Shown here one piece after another: positions 55,889 to 64,000 of a stretch of DNA of 64,000 nucleotides (the first letter of the stretch is position 1; each line of letters opens with the position of its first letter). Both the position numbers and the translations under genes were made by a program. The DNA is from Jannaschia donghaensis (GTDB lineage: Bacteria; Pseudomonadota; Alphaproteobacteria; Rhodobacterales; Rhodobacteraceae), in contig NZ_CXSU01000012.1 of assembly GCF_001403795.1 (NCBI RefSeq), positions 811,568 through 875,567 of the forward strand, read 5' to 3'. The notes beneath the pieces are model-generated. The model did not search any database. It saw nothing but the letters and a program-made list of their open reading frames with translations, and was not told the origin of the DNA.

Positions 55889-57271
55889 ATGAAGGTCATC
55901 ATCTGCGGCGCCGGACAGGTCGGTTGGCAGATCGCGCGCCATTTGGCGGGCGAGCGTAACGACGTCACGGTCGTCGACAACAACCCCGATCTGGTGAACC
56001 GCGCGACCGACACGCTCGACGTGCAGGGCATCACCGGCTTTGCCAGCTATCCGGACGTTCTGGAACGGGCGGGCGCGGAAGATGCGGATATGATCATCGC
56101 CGCCACCCACTCGGACGAGGTGAACATGGTCACCTGCCAGGTGGCCCATTCGATCTTTACCGTGCCGCGCAAGATCGCGCGCCTGCGGGCGCAATCCTAT
56201 CTGGCCGCCGTCCGGTCTGACCTCTACCGCCGCGATCACCTTCCCATCGACGTCGTCATCTCCCCCGAGCGGGAAGTGGCGGAGGCCGCGCTGCGCCGCC
56301 TGCGCGCGCCCGAGGCCTTCGACGTGGAGGAATTCATAGAGGGCACGGCCCAATTCCTGGGTCTGCGCCTGGATGCGGAATGCCCGGTCCTCGACACGCC
56401 GCTGCGCCAATTATCCGAATTGTTCAGCACCCTGCGGGCGGTCGTCGTGGGGGTGCGTCGTCGGGGCGGTCGGCTGTTTGCGCCCGACCCCGGCGATCAG
56501 CTGAAGGCCGGGGATGAGATCTATGTCCTGACCCATTCCGCGGATCTTTCCCGCACGCAGGAAATTTTCGGCAAGAAGGTCAAAAAACAGGAGCGTGTCA
56601 TCATCATCGGCGGCGGCAACGTCGGTCTGGCCGTGGCCCAGGCGCTGGAAGCCGCGCCCGAGCGGATCCGCGCCAAGATGATCGAACGCAACCGCACCTG
56701 CGCCGAACGCGCCGCCGAAGCGTTGGAACGGACGATCGTGCTGTCGGGCGACGGCCTCGACATCGAACTGCTGCGCGAGGCCAGCATCGACCGCGCCGAT
56801 GCCGTCCTGACCGTGACCGACGACGACAAGACCAACATGCTGGCCGCCGTGCGCGCCAAGGCAATGGGGTGCAACAAGACCATCGCGCTGATCAACGACC
56901 CGACGCTGGTGCCGCTGCTGGGCCCGTTGGGCATCGACGCTTACGTCAATCCGCGCCAGACCACCGTGTCGTCCATCCTGCGCCATGTCCGCCACGGACG
57001 GGTGCGCAACGTCTATTCCGTCGGCGACGCCGAGGCCGAGGTGATCGAGGCACAGGTCATGTCCACCTCCCCGCTGACCGGCAGCGTGATCCGCGATCTG
57101 GACTTCCCCGAAGGCGCCCTGATCGGCGCGATCCGCAAGTCGGACGGAAAATACGTGCGCCCCGAAGGCAAGACCCGGATCGAGGAAGGCGACGTCGTCG
57201 TCATCTTTGCCCTTACGGCCGACGTGCCGGAGGTGGAGCGGCTTCTGCAAGTGCAGGTGGACTTCTTCTGA
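55889..57271 (+). CDS. trkA: Trk potassium uptake regulatory protein TrkA
   Basis: The 460-residue cytosolic subunit gates the TrkH channel. It is a duplication: two NAD-binding folds (MKVIICGAGQVGWQIARHLA at residue 1 and VIIIGGGNVGLAVAQALE at about 237), each followed by a C-terminal RCK subdomain. EKVNMVTC-type DEVNMV and DKTNMLAAVRAKAMG are the family acidic sites. The partner trkH overlaps it by one base (TGATG), so the two are co-translated. The ntr genes lie just upstream, a common alphaproteobacterial arrangement. Confidence 0.94.
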   Translation: MKVIICGAGQVGWQIARHLAGERNDVTVVDNNPDLVNRATDTLDVQGITGFASYPDVLERAGAEDADMIIAATHSDEVNMVTCQVAHSIFTVPRKIARLRAQSYLAAVRSDLYRRDHLPIDVVISPEREVAEAALRRLRAPEAFDVEEFIEGTAQFLGLRLDAECPVLDTPLRQLSELFSTLRAVVVGVRRRGGRLFAPDPGDQLKAGDEIYVLTHSADLSRTQEIFGKKVKKQERVIIIGGGNVGLAVAQALEAAPERIRAKMIERNRTCAERAAEALERTIVLSGDGLDIELLREASIDRADAVLTVTDDDKTNMLAAVRAKAMGCNKTIALINDPTLVPLLGPLGIDAYVNPRQTTVSSILRHVRHGRVRNVYSVGDAEAEVIEAQVMSTSPLTGSVIRDLDFPEGALIGAIRKSDGKYVRPEGKTRIEEGDVVVIFALTADVPEVERLLQVQVDFF

Positions 57272-58782
57272 TGCCCCTGTCGGTGCGCCGCGTGCCGCTT
57301 CTCGTCCTTCTGGCGCTGACATTCGCGGCCAGCATGTATCTCCCGGCGCTCCATGCGCTGGTCCTGGACGCGCACCGCGAGGCGCAGGCGTTCTTCTATT
57401 CGGGTACGCTGCTTCTGGTGCTGCTGTCGGCGATCGCGATCGCCACGTCGCGCGACCGATCGCGCAATCTGACGCGCAGCCATCTGATTGCGATGTTCGG
57501 GGCCTTCACCCTTCTGCCCGCAATGGCCGTCGTGCCGCTGCTGGAGATTGTGCCGAACACCCGCACCCTCAACCTCTACGTCGAGATGGTCGCGGCGATC
57601 ACCACCACCGGGGGCAGTCTGTTCGCGCCGGACCGTCTGTCCGACAGCACGCATCTGTGGCGCGCCCTGGTGGCGTGGCAGGGCGGGTTCGTCGTCTGGG
57701 TCGCCGCAATTTCGATCCTGGCACCGCTGAACCTCGGCGGATTCGAGGTTGCCGAAAGCCGCACCACCCGGACCGAGGAAATGCGCGGCGGCCCCACGTC
57801 CGCGGCCCCCGACACCCGCGTGCGACGGGCGCTGACGACGCTGGGCCCGATCTATCTGGCGCTGACCACGATCCTTTGGTCCGTCCTCGTCATCGCGGGG
57901 GAAGATGGCACCACGGCCATCATCCACGCCATGTCCACCATGGCGACGTCGGGCATCAGCGACGGCACCACCATCGCCGGCAGCAGCGCGGGCCTGGTTG
58001 GCGAAGTCGCCGTGGCCGCTTTCCTGATCTTCGCGATCACCCGGCAGTCCTTCACCACGGACATGAACCGCGACCACATCCGCCACTTGGCCGACGACCG
58101 CGAATTGCGCATCGCGCTGATGATGGTCGCCGCCGTCACCGTTCTTCTGTTCGTTCGCCACTGGATCGGCGCGCTGGAGGTGGGGGCGATTTCCAACAGC
58201 GACGCCGCGTTCGGCGCGATCTGGGGGTCGGCCTTCACGGCGCTGTCGTTCCTGACCACCACCGGATTCGAATCCGTTCACTGGCAGCGGGCGCAGGATT
58301 GGTCGGGCCTCGGCGCACCATCGGTCCTGCTGCTGGGTCTGGCGATCTTCGGGGGCGGCGTGGCGACGACGGCGGGCGGCGTCAAACTGCTTCGGATTTA
58401 CACGCTTTACGCCCATGGCCGGCGTGAAATGAACCTGCTGGTCCACCCCAGTTCCGTCGCCACCTCCCGCGGCGCGCTGCGCCGAATCCCCCCCGGCGGG
58501 ATCGAGGCGGCGTGGATCTTCTTCATGCTGTTCGCGACCTCCATCGCGGGCGTGACGCTGGCCCTGACCTTGACCGGCCTGGGGTTCGAGGGGGCGCTGA
58601 CCGTCGCCATCGCCTGCCTGACGACGACTGGCCCCCTGGCCGAGGTGGTGCTGGGCAGCAAGGGCGCGCTCAACGCCCTGCCAGACGCGGCCAAGATCAT
58701 CGCCGCGCTGACCATGGTTCTGGGCCGGTTGGAGGCGCTGGCCCTGATCGCGCTGCTCAATCCCGACTTCTGGCGCGACTGA
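57271..58782 (+). CDS. trkH: Trk potassium channel subunit TrkH
   Basis: The 503-residue membrane protein has about ten helices and the four selectivity-type loops of the Trk/Ktr/HKT fold. The glycine loops are [24 protein letters not shown] and TTTGPLAEV. It takes up potassium together with TrkA, which controls it through ATP/NAD binding. The start ATG at 57271 overlaps the trkA stop. Confidence 0.93.
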   Translation: MPLSVRRVPLLVLLALTFAASMYLPALHALVLDAHREAQAFFYSGTLLLVLLSAIAIATSRDRSRNLTRSHLIAMFGAFTLLPAMAVVPLLEIVPNTRTLNLYVEMVAAITTTGGSLFAPDRLSDSTHLWRALVAWQGGFVVWVAAISILAPLNLGGFEVAESRTTRTEEMRGGPTSAAPDTRVRRALTTLGPIYLALTTILWSVLVIAGEDGTTAIIHAMSTMATSGISDGTTIAGSSAGLVGEVAVAAFLIFAITRQSFTTDMNRDHIRHLADDRELRIALMMVAAVTVLLFVRHWIGALEVGAISNSDAAFGAIWGSAFTALSFLTTTGFESVHWQRAQDWSGLGAPSVLLLGLAIFGGGVATTAGGVKLLRIYTLYAHGRREMNLLVHPSSVATSRGALRRIPPGGIEAAWIFFMLFATSIAGVTLALTLTGLGFEGALTVAIACLTTTGPLAEVVLGSKGALNALPDAAKIIAALTMVLGRLEALALIALLNPDFWRD

Positions 58783-58925
58783 TTTTCTGGCATCTCGGCA
58801 CGCCGGCAACCCATTGGCGCCAAACCGCCAGCGGGGGGTGGACCCCTGCGATCTATGTCCGCATAACGTCACCAAAGGAAACAGACGCCCACTGCAAGGG
58901 CGCGGATAGCAAGGACCAGGACGAC

Positions 58926-59177
58926 ATGGCCGACAAACAGAATCTTCAGGACGCTTTCCTCAATCATGTGCGCAAGGCAAAGGTGCCGGTCACGATCTTT
59001 CTGATCAACGGCGTGAAGCTTCAGGGCGTCATCACCTGGTTCGACAATTTCTGCGTTCTGCTGCGCCGCGATGGTCAATCGCAACTGGTCTACAAGCACG
59101 CCATTTCCACGGTGATGCCCGCCCAGCCCATAAGCCTCTACAATGGTGAGGAAGAAGCCGCTGGCTCAGACACCTGA
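58926..59177 (+). CDS. hfq: RNA chaperone Hfq
   Basis: The 83-residue Sm-like protein has [34 protein letters not shown] (Sm1) and [17 protein letters not shown] (Sm2) with the YKH motif of the uridine-binding site. The C-tail is short and acidic ([11 protein letters not shown]). Hfq binds small RNAs and mRNAs. The 143-base gap from trkH probably holds its promoter, and hflX overlaps its end by 35 bases. Confidence 0.96.
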   Translation: MADKQNLQDAFLNHVRKAKVPVTIFLINGVKLQGVITWFDNFCVLLRRDGQSQLVYKHAISTVMPAQPISLYNGEEEAAGSDT

Positions 59178-60537
59178 CGCGACCCACTCGACCGAGGCGC
59201 GGCCGACCCGCGCCCTGGTTCTGCACCCCGATACCCGCGCCGGCGACCGGTCGGGCCGCGACCCCGAACGCGCCCTCGAAGAATGCATATCGCTCGCCCA
59301 TGCGCTGCCCGGTCTGGACGTGCTGGGCGGCGACACCGTGCGCCTGCCCAACCCGCATCCCGGCATGCTCTTCGGCAAGGGCAAGGTGGAGGAGTTGCGC
59401 CTCCGCATCGAGGCCGAGGAGATCGAGCTGATCCTGATCGACGGCATCGTCACCCCCGTCCAGCAGCGCAATCTGGAAAAGGTCTGGAAGACCAAGCTTC
59501 TGGACCGCACCGGCCTGATCCTCGAAATCTTCGCCGACCGCGCCGCCACCCGCGAAGGCGTGCTGCAGGTCGAACTGGCCGCGCTCACCTATCAACGCAC
59601 CCGCCTGGTCCGCGCCTGGACCCACCTGGAGCGTCAACGCGGCGGCCTCGGCTTCGTCGGCGGCCCCGGCGAGACGCAGATCGAGGCGGACCGCCGCGCC
59701 ATCGACGAACAGATGGTCAAACTGCGCCGTCAGCTCGACAAGGTGGTCAAAACGCGCGAGCTGCATCGCGCCGCCCGCGCCAAGGTGCCCTATCCGGTCG
59801 TCGCGCTGGTCGGGTACACCAACGCGGGTAAATCCACGCTTTTCAACCGTTTGACCGGGGCGGACGTTCTGGCCAAGGATATGCTGTTCGCCACGCTCGA
59901 CCCGACGATGCGGGCCGTTGATCTGCCGCACGACGTGCATGTCATCCTGTCGGACACGGTGGGCTTCATCTCCGACCTGCCCACACAACTGGTCGCCGCC
60001 TTCCGCGCCACGTTGGAGGAGGTGCTGGACGCTGACCTCATCGTCCACGTCCGCGACATCAGCCACCCCGATACGGAGCTTCAGGCCCGCGACGTGGAGG
60101 CCATTCTGGAAGCGCTCGGCACCTCCGAAGACATTCCCCGGCTGGAGATGTGGAACAAGGCCGACGCCCTCGATATGGATGCGATGCAGGCCGCCGCGAA
60201 CCTCGCCGCACGGCGTGACGACGTCTACCTCGGCTCCGCATTGACGGGGCAGGGGCTGCAACGCCTGTTGGAACGTGTCGCGACCGAAGTGACCGAAACG
60301 CTCCAGGAAACCGTGCTTCTGCTGCCCTTCGCCGCCGGCAAGGCCCGCGCCTGGCTGCACGACGAAGGTGCCGTGCAGGGGGAGACCGCGACGGAACAAG
60401 GCACCGAATTCACCCTGCGCTGGACCACTCGGCAAGCCCAACGCTTCGCCGGTGCCTTCCCCGAACTGGTTCCGGCCGGGCGTGACACACCGGACGAGCC
60501 GGAGGAAGAAACGTCTGGCACTGGATGGAGCCCGTAA
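59143..60537 (+). CDS. hflX: Ribosome-associated GTPase HflX
   Basis: The 464-residue GTPase has an N-terminal domain (to about residue 200, [15 protein letters not shown] and [23 protein letters not shown]). The G domain has the P-loop GYTNAGKST near 223, the switch [19 protein letters not shown], and NKAD as the G4 motif. The C-terminal part (about 390-464) is an HflX extension. It splits or rescues stalled ribosomes. The start ATG at 59143 lies 35 bases inside hfq, the usual coupling for this pair. A GTG at 59146 is the nearest alternative. Confidence 0.93.
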   Translation: MVRKKPLAQTPDATHSTEARPTRALVLHPDTRAGDRSGRDPERALEECISLAHALPGLDVLGGDTVRLPNPHPGMLFGKGKVEELRLRIEAEEIELILIDGIVTPVQQRNLEKVWKTKLLDRTGLILEIFADRAATREGVLQVELAALTYQRTRLVRAWTHLERQRGGLGFVGGPGETQIEADRRAIDEQMVKLRRQLDKVVKTRELHRAARAKVPYPVVALVGYTNAGKSTLFNRLTGADVLAKDMLFATLDPTMRAVDLPHDVHVILSDTVGFISDLPTQLVAAFRATLEEVLDADLIVHVRDISHPDTELQARDVEAILEALGTSEDIPRLEMWNKADALDMDAMQAAANLAARRDDVYLGSALTGQGLQRLLERVATEVTETLQETVLLLPFAAGKARAWLHDEGAVQGETATEQGTEFTLRWTTRQAQRFAGAFPELVPAGRDTPDEPEEETSGTGWSP

Positions 60538-60659
60538 AGGGCAGGGGCACAGACGCGTGATGGTGAACGTCGGATGTGCGAACTCATGCGGTCATTCGCT
60601 GAGGTTGCGTCAATGGCGGCTTTGGGAGGATGGGGCGGCACACAAACGGTCATTTTCGC

Positions 60660-61990
60660 CGGGGCAATAAACTAGGGAACAACGGTTTTGAATGCAGGGA
60701 CATGACGTTTTTATTTCAGCATATCTGAAGTCTAATCCGTTTTATGCGAAGTTCTTTCCCTCGATTGCGATCTTGAACTCAAAGTCGAGCCTGTCTGATG
60801 CATCTCCTCTACCATCATCATCAATCTCAATAATTTTTGTGGCCGCGTAGATACCATTCGCATTCCGCCATACTACGACTTGCCCCAAACGAGGCGTCCG
60901 CGTCCGCGACGAGTAATCATAGGAAGACGCGTCGACGATCTGAGAAATGTCGTCAACGTCTTTCGCGAGCGCAAGCCCATCGATGCTACTCGGGTCTTTG
61001 TAAGCATGGATTGACATCTTACCGGCCTTTGACCATTGCGTTTCGAACAAGAAGTGGCCCTCTCCTAGAGCATATCTTCCATTGTTGTTAGAATAATCAA
61101 ACGAGATCGCCCCAGACAACGTAAAGCAATGATACTCGCTTAGCGCATCTGATAGCAGCGTGCGGGGGACGCTTCGCGCTTCGATTGAGTCGACATACGA
61201 GAGACACGCTCCAGGACGCATAACAACTATGCCAAACTTCGCGAGCTCATCTGCGCGACGATTTAGGTGACCATCATCAGTAACAAAAATGTCCCGCTTG
61301 TCGCGGGCGTGTGCGACTAAGTGGTCAACGTCGCGAATTTTGTTACCAAAACGTTTTTCTTCTCGCTTTAGGCTGGGAAACAAAATTTTCTGAATCTCGT
61401 CAGCCAGTGCGCCAGGTTCACCATCCGCCCATACGTCGCCGCCATCCCATTTTGATTCATCCCACCTCAACACAGAGCCAATGACATCAAACATTGCCAA
61501 GTTTCGCTTAATGCGATCGCGTCTAATTCTATCCTTGTCTTGATCTAGGTCAGCTTCCGCTCTAGTGGAGATTACGACCGACACCTTGCCACTGGTTGCA
61601 TAACGCAAAAGTTGTGCAATTTCTTCGGAGGAAGTCGCGGTTTTACTTTGCGTGTCGAAATGATTTATAAGGCAGTTGGTATCGAAAGTGATTCTCATGC
61701 GCCTAGCATAGCAATTCTCGAAGGCCATAGACAATCTCCTTGGATCTTGAAGAGAAAGGTGAATGCGCCAAAAGCGGTCGTTTTAGTCACACGCACCGCT
61801 CTAAGCGGAATTATTGAAAAGTCTTGTATCATAAGCTTCGGCGAATCTCGGTTTGGTTTCGTCACGTTTTTGTCCGCAGACTCTAGACCAGACATTCGCC
61901 ATCCTGCAGAAACTTGGAAGTTTTGGGCTCGAAGCCGACACTTGTCATGATCACCACTGTGACCCCAACCCAACACCCTGCCCATTAGGG
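60660..61990. other. AT-richer island carrying one PIN-domain gene
   Basis: Base composition drops sharply here (many A/T runs such as TTTTTATTT and TTGTTAGAATAATC) while both flanks are strongly GC-rich. Codon use follows the drop. The island sits between hflX and the SYLF gene, an otherwise conserved core neighbourhood. No integrase, tRNA, insertion sequence or clear flanking direct repeat was found. The 204 bases from 60538 to 60741 hold nothing I recognise. This looks like a horizontally acquired single gene. Confidence 0.6.
60742..61728 (-). CDS. PIN-domain nuclease-like protein with an unrecognised C-terminal module
   Basis: This 328-residue protein starts MAFENCYARRMRITFDTNCL. Residues 11-180 are a PIN domain, with Asp16 (FDTNCLI), Glu58 (TRAEAD), Asp133/135 (RDVDHL) and Asp151/152 (VTDDGHL) as the acidic metal set. 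Residues about 195-328 form a separate beta-rich, aromatic module (ALGEGHFLFET, SIHAYKDPSS, SRTRTPRLGQVVVW). I do not recognise it with certainty. I chose the ATG at 61728 because AAGGAG lies seven bases upstream; the ATG at 61698 (MRITFD) is the alternative. Fused modules of this kind can be sensors. No antitoxin-like neighbour is clear. Confidence 0.75.
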   Translation of the reverse strand: MAFENCYARRMRITFDTNCLINHFDTQSKTATSSEEIAQLLRYATSGKVSVVISTRAEADLDQDKDRIRRDRIKRNLAMFDVIGSVLRWDESKWDGGDVWADGEPGALADEIQKILFPSLKREEKRFGNKIRDVDHLVAHARDKRDIFVTDDGHLNRRADELAKFGIVVMRPGACLSYVDSIEARSVPRTLLSDALSEYHCFTLSGAISFDYSNNNGRYALGEGHFLFETQWSKAGKMSIHAYKDPSSIDGLALAKDVDDISQIVDASSYDYSSRTRTPRLGQVVVWRNANGIYAATKIIEIDDDGRGDASDRLDFEFKIAIEGKNFA

Positions 61991-62019
61991 GTGACAGGTG
62001 CGCGCGCGCTTGCTATGAT
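61991..62019 (+). promoter_or_regulatory. Strong sigma-70-type promoter for the SYLF gene
   Basis: GTGACA (61991-61996) and TATGAT (62014-62019) are separated by the ideal 17 bases, and TGC sits just upstream as an extended -10. Transcription would start near 62026, 54 bases before the gene. Between the PIN start (61728) and 61990 the 260 bases hold only low-GC sequence with no recognisable gene. Confidence 0.6.
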
Positions 62020-62028
62020 CGAGGAAGA

Positions 62029-62046
62029 CCGGGGCGAAGACCCCGG
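62029..62046 (+). promoter_or_regulatory. 5' leader hairpin of the SYLF gene
   Basis: The inverted repeat CCGGGG and CCCCGG (62029-62034 and 62041-62046) with a six-base loop forms a small stable hairpin in the expected 5' untranslated leader, 33 bases before the start codon. It may protect the mRNA 5' end. Confidence 0.4.
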
Positions 62047-62079
62047 CATGGCAGAGCAGACTTTGGACAGGACAATCTC

Positions 62080-62637
62080 ATGACCGCATTTTCGCGTCGT
62101 CGTTTTCTTGCGGCGGTTTCCGCACCGCTGGCCCTTGCGGCGTGCGGCAACGGTGTCGGTGGCAACGGGGCCGACCGGATCGACGGTCGCGTCGATGCAG
62201 CCTTCAACTTCATGTACAACACGCTTCCGGAAACCCGGACCCTGGCCGACAAGGCCGCGGGCATCCTGATGATGCCCGTCGTGACCGAGGCTGGTTTGGG
62301 CATCGGCGGGGCCTACGGGCGCGGCGCACTGCGGGTGAACAACGCGACGGTGGACTACTATTCCACGACCGAAGCGTCCGTCGGGTTCCAGATCGGCGGG
62401 CAACAGTACAGCCACGCGTTGTTCTTCATGACCGAACCCGCGCTTGGCAATTTCCGCACGTCGCCCGGCTGGACCGCCGGCGCCGACCTCGAATATGCGG
62501 TGCAGGCCAATGCGCGCACCCTGACGACCGACACGACCGCCCTGCTGACGCCCGTGGTCGCGGTGGTCTTCGGGCAGGCCGGGCTGCTGGCCGGCGCATC
62601 GCTCGAAGGGGCGAAATACAGCCGCATCATTCCGTAA
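62080..62637 (+). CDS. SYLF-domain (Ysc84-like) lipoprotein
   Basis: The 185-residue protein has a lipoprotein or Tat-type signal: MTAFSRRRFLAAVSAPLALAACGN (twin arginine, with lipobox LAAC at Cys22). The mature SYLF domain shows ADKAAGILMMPVVTEAGLGIGGAYGRGAL, ASVGFQIGGQQYSHALFFM and VQANARTLTTDTTALL, which match Ysc84-related lipid-binding proteins. It is probably anchored in the outer envelope. A good promoter lies upstream and a terminator downstream, so the gene is monocistronic. Confidence 0.88.
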   Translation: MTAFSRRRFLAAVSAPLALAACGNGVGGNGADRIDGRVDAAFNFMYNTLPETRTLADKAAGILMMPVVTEAGLGIGGAYGRGALRVNNATVDYYSTTEASVGFQIGGQQYSHALFFMTEPALGNFRTSPGWTAGADLEYAVQANARTLTTDTTALLTPVVAVVFGQAGLLAGASLEGAKYSRIIP

Positions 62638-62670
62638 CACGACCGGCGACCTCCAACGCCCGTCGAATGC

Positions 62671-62700
62671 GCGGCATCCCGGTTCGGGGTGCCGCGTTTT
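62671..62700 (+). terminator. Rho-independent terminator after the SYLF gene
   Basis: A 10-bp stem (GCGGCATCCC with GGGGTGCCGC, one U-G wobble pair) and a GGTTC loop, followed by GTTTTCTGCATTTT. It lies 34 bases after the stop of the SYLF gene. Confidence 0.8.
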
Positions 62701-62750
62701 CTGCATTTTCCCGATTTTGCCAAGCATTTGATTCCAGACCATATCCGCTC

Positions 62751-62794
62751 TGGATCACCCGTGGATCACCCGTCGGTCACCCGTGGATCACCCA
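62751..62794 (+). repeat. Four tandem 11-bp repeats upstream of rpsB
   Basis: TGGATCACCCG occurs at 62751 and 62762, then TCGGTCACCCG at 62773 and TGGATCACCCA at 62784, giving four head-to-tail units of 11 bp with 2 and 1 mismatches. The array lies 157 bases before the rpsB start and after the preceding terminator, in the leader or promoter region. The unit equals about one helical turn, so it could stack protein binding sites on one face of the DNA. The rest of the 315-base gap shows nothing else recognisable. Confidence 0.8.
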
Positions 62795-62951
62795 TCGAAT
62801 TCCGGCCTTGCGGACCGGGCAAGCATCGCCTATCAGCCACTCACTTCACAGGCGGGGGCGGGCCCTCGGGGGAGACATCCCCGAACGGTCCACCGGTTGA
62901 GCATACGCTCTGATCCCCCGCTCAGGTTCAAACCGGAAAGGTATATGAAAC

Positions 62952-63776
62952 ATGGCTTTGCCTGATTTCTCCCTGCGTCAGCTCCTTGAAGCGGGCGTTC
63001 ACTTTGGCCACCAGACCCAGCGCTGGAATCCCCGCATGGGCCCGTACATCTATGGCGCCAAGAACGGGATCCACATTATGGATCTCACGCAGACGGTTCC
63101 CTTGCTGGACAACGCCTTGCAAGCCGTCCGCGACACTGTCGCCCGCGGCGGTCGCATCCTGTTCGTTGGCACCAAGCGTCAGGCGCAGAAGCCCGTCGCC
63201 GACGCCGCCGAGCGTTGCGCGCAGTATTACATGAATCACCGTTGGCTGGGCGGCACGCTCACCAACTGGAAGACCGTCTCCAACTCGATCAACCGTCTGA
63301 AATCCATCGACGAAGCGATGGAAACCGGGTTCGCCGGCCTGACCAAGAAAGAGCGTCTGGGCATGGAGCGTGACCAGCAGAAGCTGCAGGCATCGCTGGG
63401 CGGCATCCGCGAAATGGGCGGCCTGCCCGACCTGATCTTCATCATCGACGTCAACAAGGAAGACCTGGCCATCGCCGAAGCCAAGAAGCTTGGAATTCCG
63501 GTCGTGGCCGTCGTCGACACCAATTGTTCGCCCGATGGCGTGGATCACATCATTCCTGGCAACGACGACGCGGCCCGTGCGATCGCGCTTTACTGCGATC
63601 TGGTGGCCCGCGCCGCCCTGGATGGTATGTCGGCCCAACTGGGCGCCGCCGGTGTCGACATCGGCGAGATGGACGACGCGGCCGAGGCTGTCGATCCGGG
63701 TGAAGCCGTCGATCCCGGCGAGGCCGTCGAGCCCGTCGCCGAAGAGACCCCGTCCGAGGCCCCTGCCGAGGCGTAA
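62952..63776 (+). CDS. rpsB: 30S ribosomal protein S2
   Basis: The 274-residue ribosomal protein starts [25 protein letters not shown] and includes [29 protein letters not shown] and [20 protein letters not shown]. The C-terminus has an acidic, repetitive extension (about residues 235-274) with three [15 protein letters not shown] units, common in this group. GAAAGG lies nine bases before the ATG. tsf follows 77 bases later. Confidence 0.96.
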   Translation: MALPDFSLRQLLEAGVHFGHQTQRWNPRMGPYIYGAKNGIHIMDLTQTVPLLDNALQAVRDTVARGGRILFVGTKRQAQKPVADAAERCAQYYMNHRWLGGTLTNWKTVSNSINRLKSIDEAMETGFAGLTKKERLGMERDQQKLQASLGGIREMGGLPDLIFIIDVNKEDLAIAEAKKLGIPVVAVVDTNCSPDGVDHIIPGNDDAARAIALYCDLVARAALDGMSAQLGAAGVDIGEMDDAAEAVDPGEAVDPGEAVEPVAEETPSEAPAEA

Positions 63777-63799
63777 GCCTCTGACATGGAACGGATACA

Positions 63800-63836
63800 G
63801 GGCGCGGCCACACATGGCTGCGCCCGACCCCTTTTT
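63800..63836 (+). promoter_or_regulatory. Hairpin between rpsB and tsf
   Basis: A 10-bp stem (63800-63809 with 63816-63825, one G-U pair) with an ACACAT loop is followed six bases later by a short T-run (CTTTTT). It may attenuate transcription between rpsB and tsf, or it may simply separate them. The U-run is interrupted by CCC, so full termination is unlikely. Confidence 0.45.
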
Positions 63837-63853
63837 GAACAGGAGACATGATC

Positions 63854-64000
63854 ATGGCGATTACCGCGAGCATGGTTAAGGAACTGCGCGACACCACCGG
63901 CGCAGGCATGATGGACGCCAAAAAGGCGCTGACTGAAAACGACGGCAACATGGAGGCGGCGGTCGATTGGCTGCGCACCAAGGGTCTGGCCAAGGCGGCC
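63854..64000 (+). CDS. tsf: Elongation factor Ts, 3' end beyond window
   Basis: The open frame starts [20 protein letters not shown] and continues with [21 protein letters not shown], the N-terminal UBA-like helix and [12 protein letters not shown] motif of EF-Ts, which recharges EF-Tu with GTP. The ATG at 63854 has AGGAG nine bases upstream. An ATG at 63848 in the same frame lies too near that site. Only 49 residues are in the window. Confidence 0.93.
   Translation, partial: MAITASMVKELRDTTGAGMMDAKKALTENDGNMEAAVDWLRTKGLAKAA

Noticed and set aside
60538-60741. Possible tRNA or integration site at the left edge of the low-GC island
   Set aside because: No cloverleaf, no CCA-ending arm, and no matching direct repeat at the right edge.
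61695-61985. A 96-residue minus-strand frame just upstream of the PIN gene, considered as an antitoxin
   Set aside because: It has no ribosome binding site at its ATG, overlaps the PIN start by 34 bases, and shows no antitoxin features.

Overview
The window is a 64 kb piece of a high-GC alphaproteobacterial chromosome. Gene content and order point to the Rhodobacterales (roseobacter/Rhodobacter group). Markers are the dusB-ntrB-ntrC-ntrY-ntrX-trkA-trkH-hfq-hflX run, the ispDF-pgpA-cinA set next to a COQ10-like gene, the heterotetrameric sarcosine oxidase operon, an aglEFGAK alpha-glucoside operon, and NtrC/NtrX proteins without the sigma-54 contact motif. No rRNA, tRNA, CRISPR array, insertion sequence or phage was seen. 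Genes are tightly packed, with many ATGA/GTGA start-stop overlaps. Nearly all the sequence looks like native core genome.

Layout. 0-6 kb: a truncated TPR gene, then opgC-opgG-opgH for periplasmic glucan synthesis. 6-9 kb: an esterase and a rhodanese on the minus strand, then cheD and a uronate-dehydrogenase-like gene. 9-14 kb: hyuA-hyuB and dusA. 14-15 kb: a decayed Bcr/CflA-type drug exporter pseudogene. 15-18 kb: a TSUP transporter, then ccmI-ruvX-DUF1289 on the minus strand. 18-23.4 kb: soxB, a 57-residue membrane ORF, soxD, soxA and soxG. 23.4-28.7 kb: sodB, a small hydrophilic protein with a host-attachment-family protein, a LOG protein, a LysM protein and an Atm1-type ABC exporter. 28.7-33.7 kb: a seven-gene, fully coupled chemotaxis operon on the minus strand (STAS, CheY, CheA, CheW, CheR, CheY, and a small CheT-like protein with a DXXXQ motif). 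33.7-43.7 kb: glk, a GH1 beta-glucosidase and the LacI-type regulator aglR, divergent from aglE-aglF-aglG-aglA-aglK. 43.8-48 kb: a membrane protein, hpt, a COQ10-like gene, and cinA/pgpA/ispDF. 48-60.5 kb: dusB-ntrBC-ntrYX, a lipoprotein, trkA-trkH, and hfq-hflX. 60.6-62 kb: a visibly AT-richer insertion with one PIN-domain gene. 62-64 kb: a SYLF-domain lipoprotein, an 11-bp tandem repeat, rpsB and the start of tsf.

How the parts fit. The agl, bgl and glk genes form one module: uptake and hydrolysis of alpha- and beta-glucosides, then phosphorylation of glucose, under one LacI-type repressor. The sox operon demethylates sarcosine to glycine. The Ntr and Trk genes couple nitrogen sensing, envelope or redox sensing and potassium uptake. 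The chemotaxis operon has CheR but no CheB or receptor, and cheD lies 21 kb away. Both cheD and the che operon carry upstream TTAA-N7-TTAA-like (CtrA-type) sites.

The best candidates for something undescribed are the PIN-domain gene with an unrecognised C-terminal module in the low-GC insertion, the CheT-like protein, the small ORF inside the sox operon, and the 11-bp repeat array upstream of rpsB.
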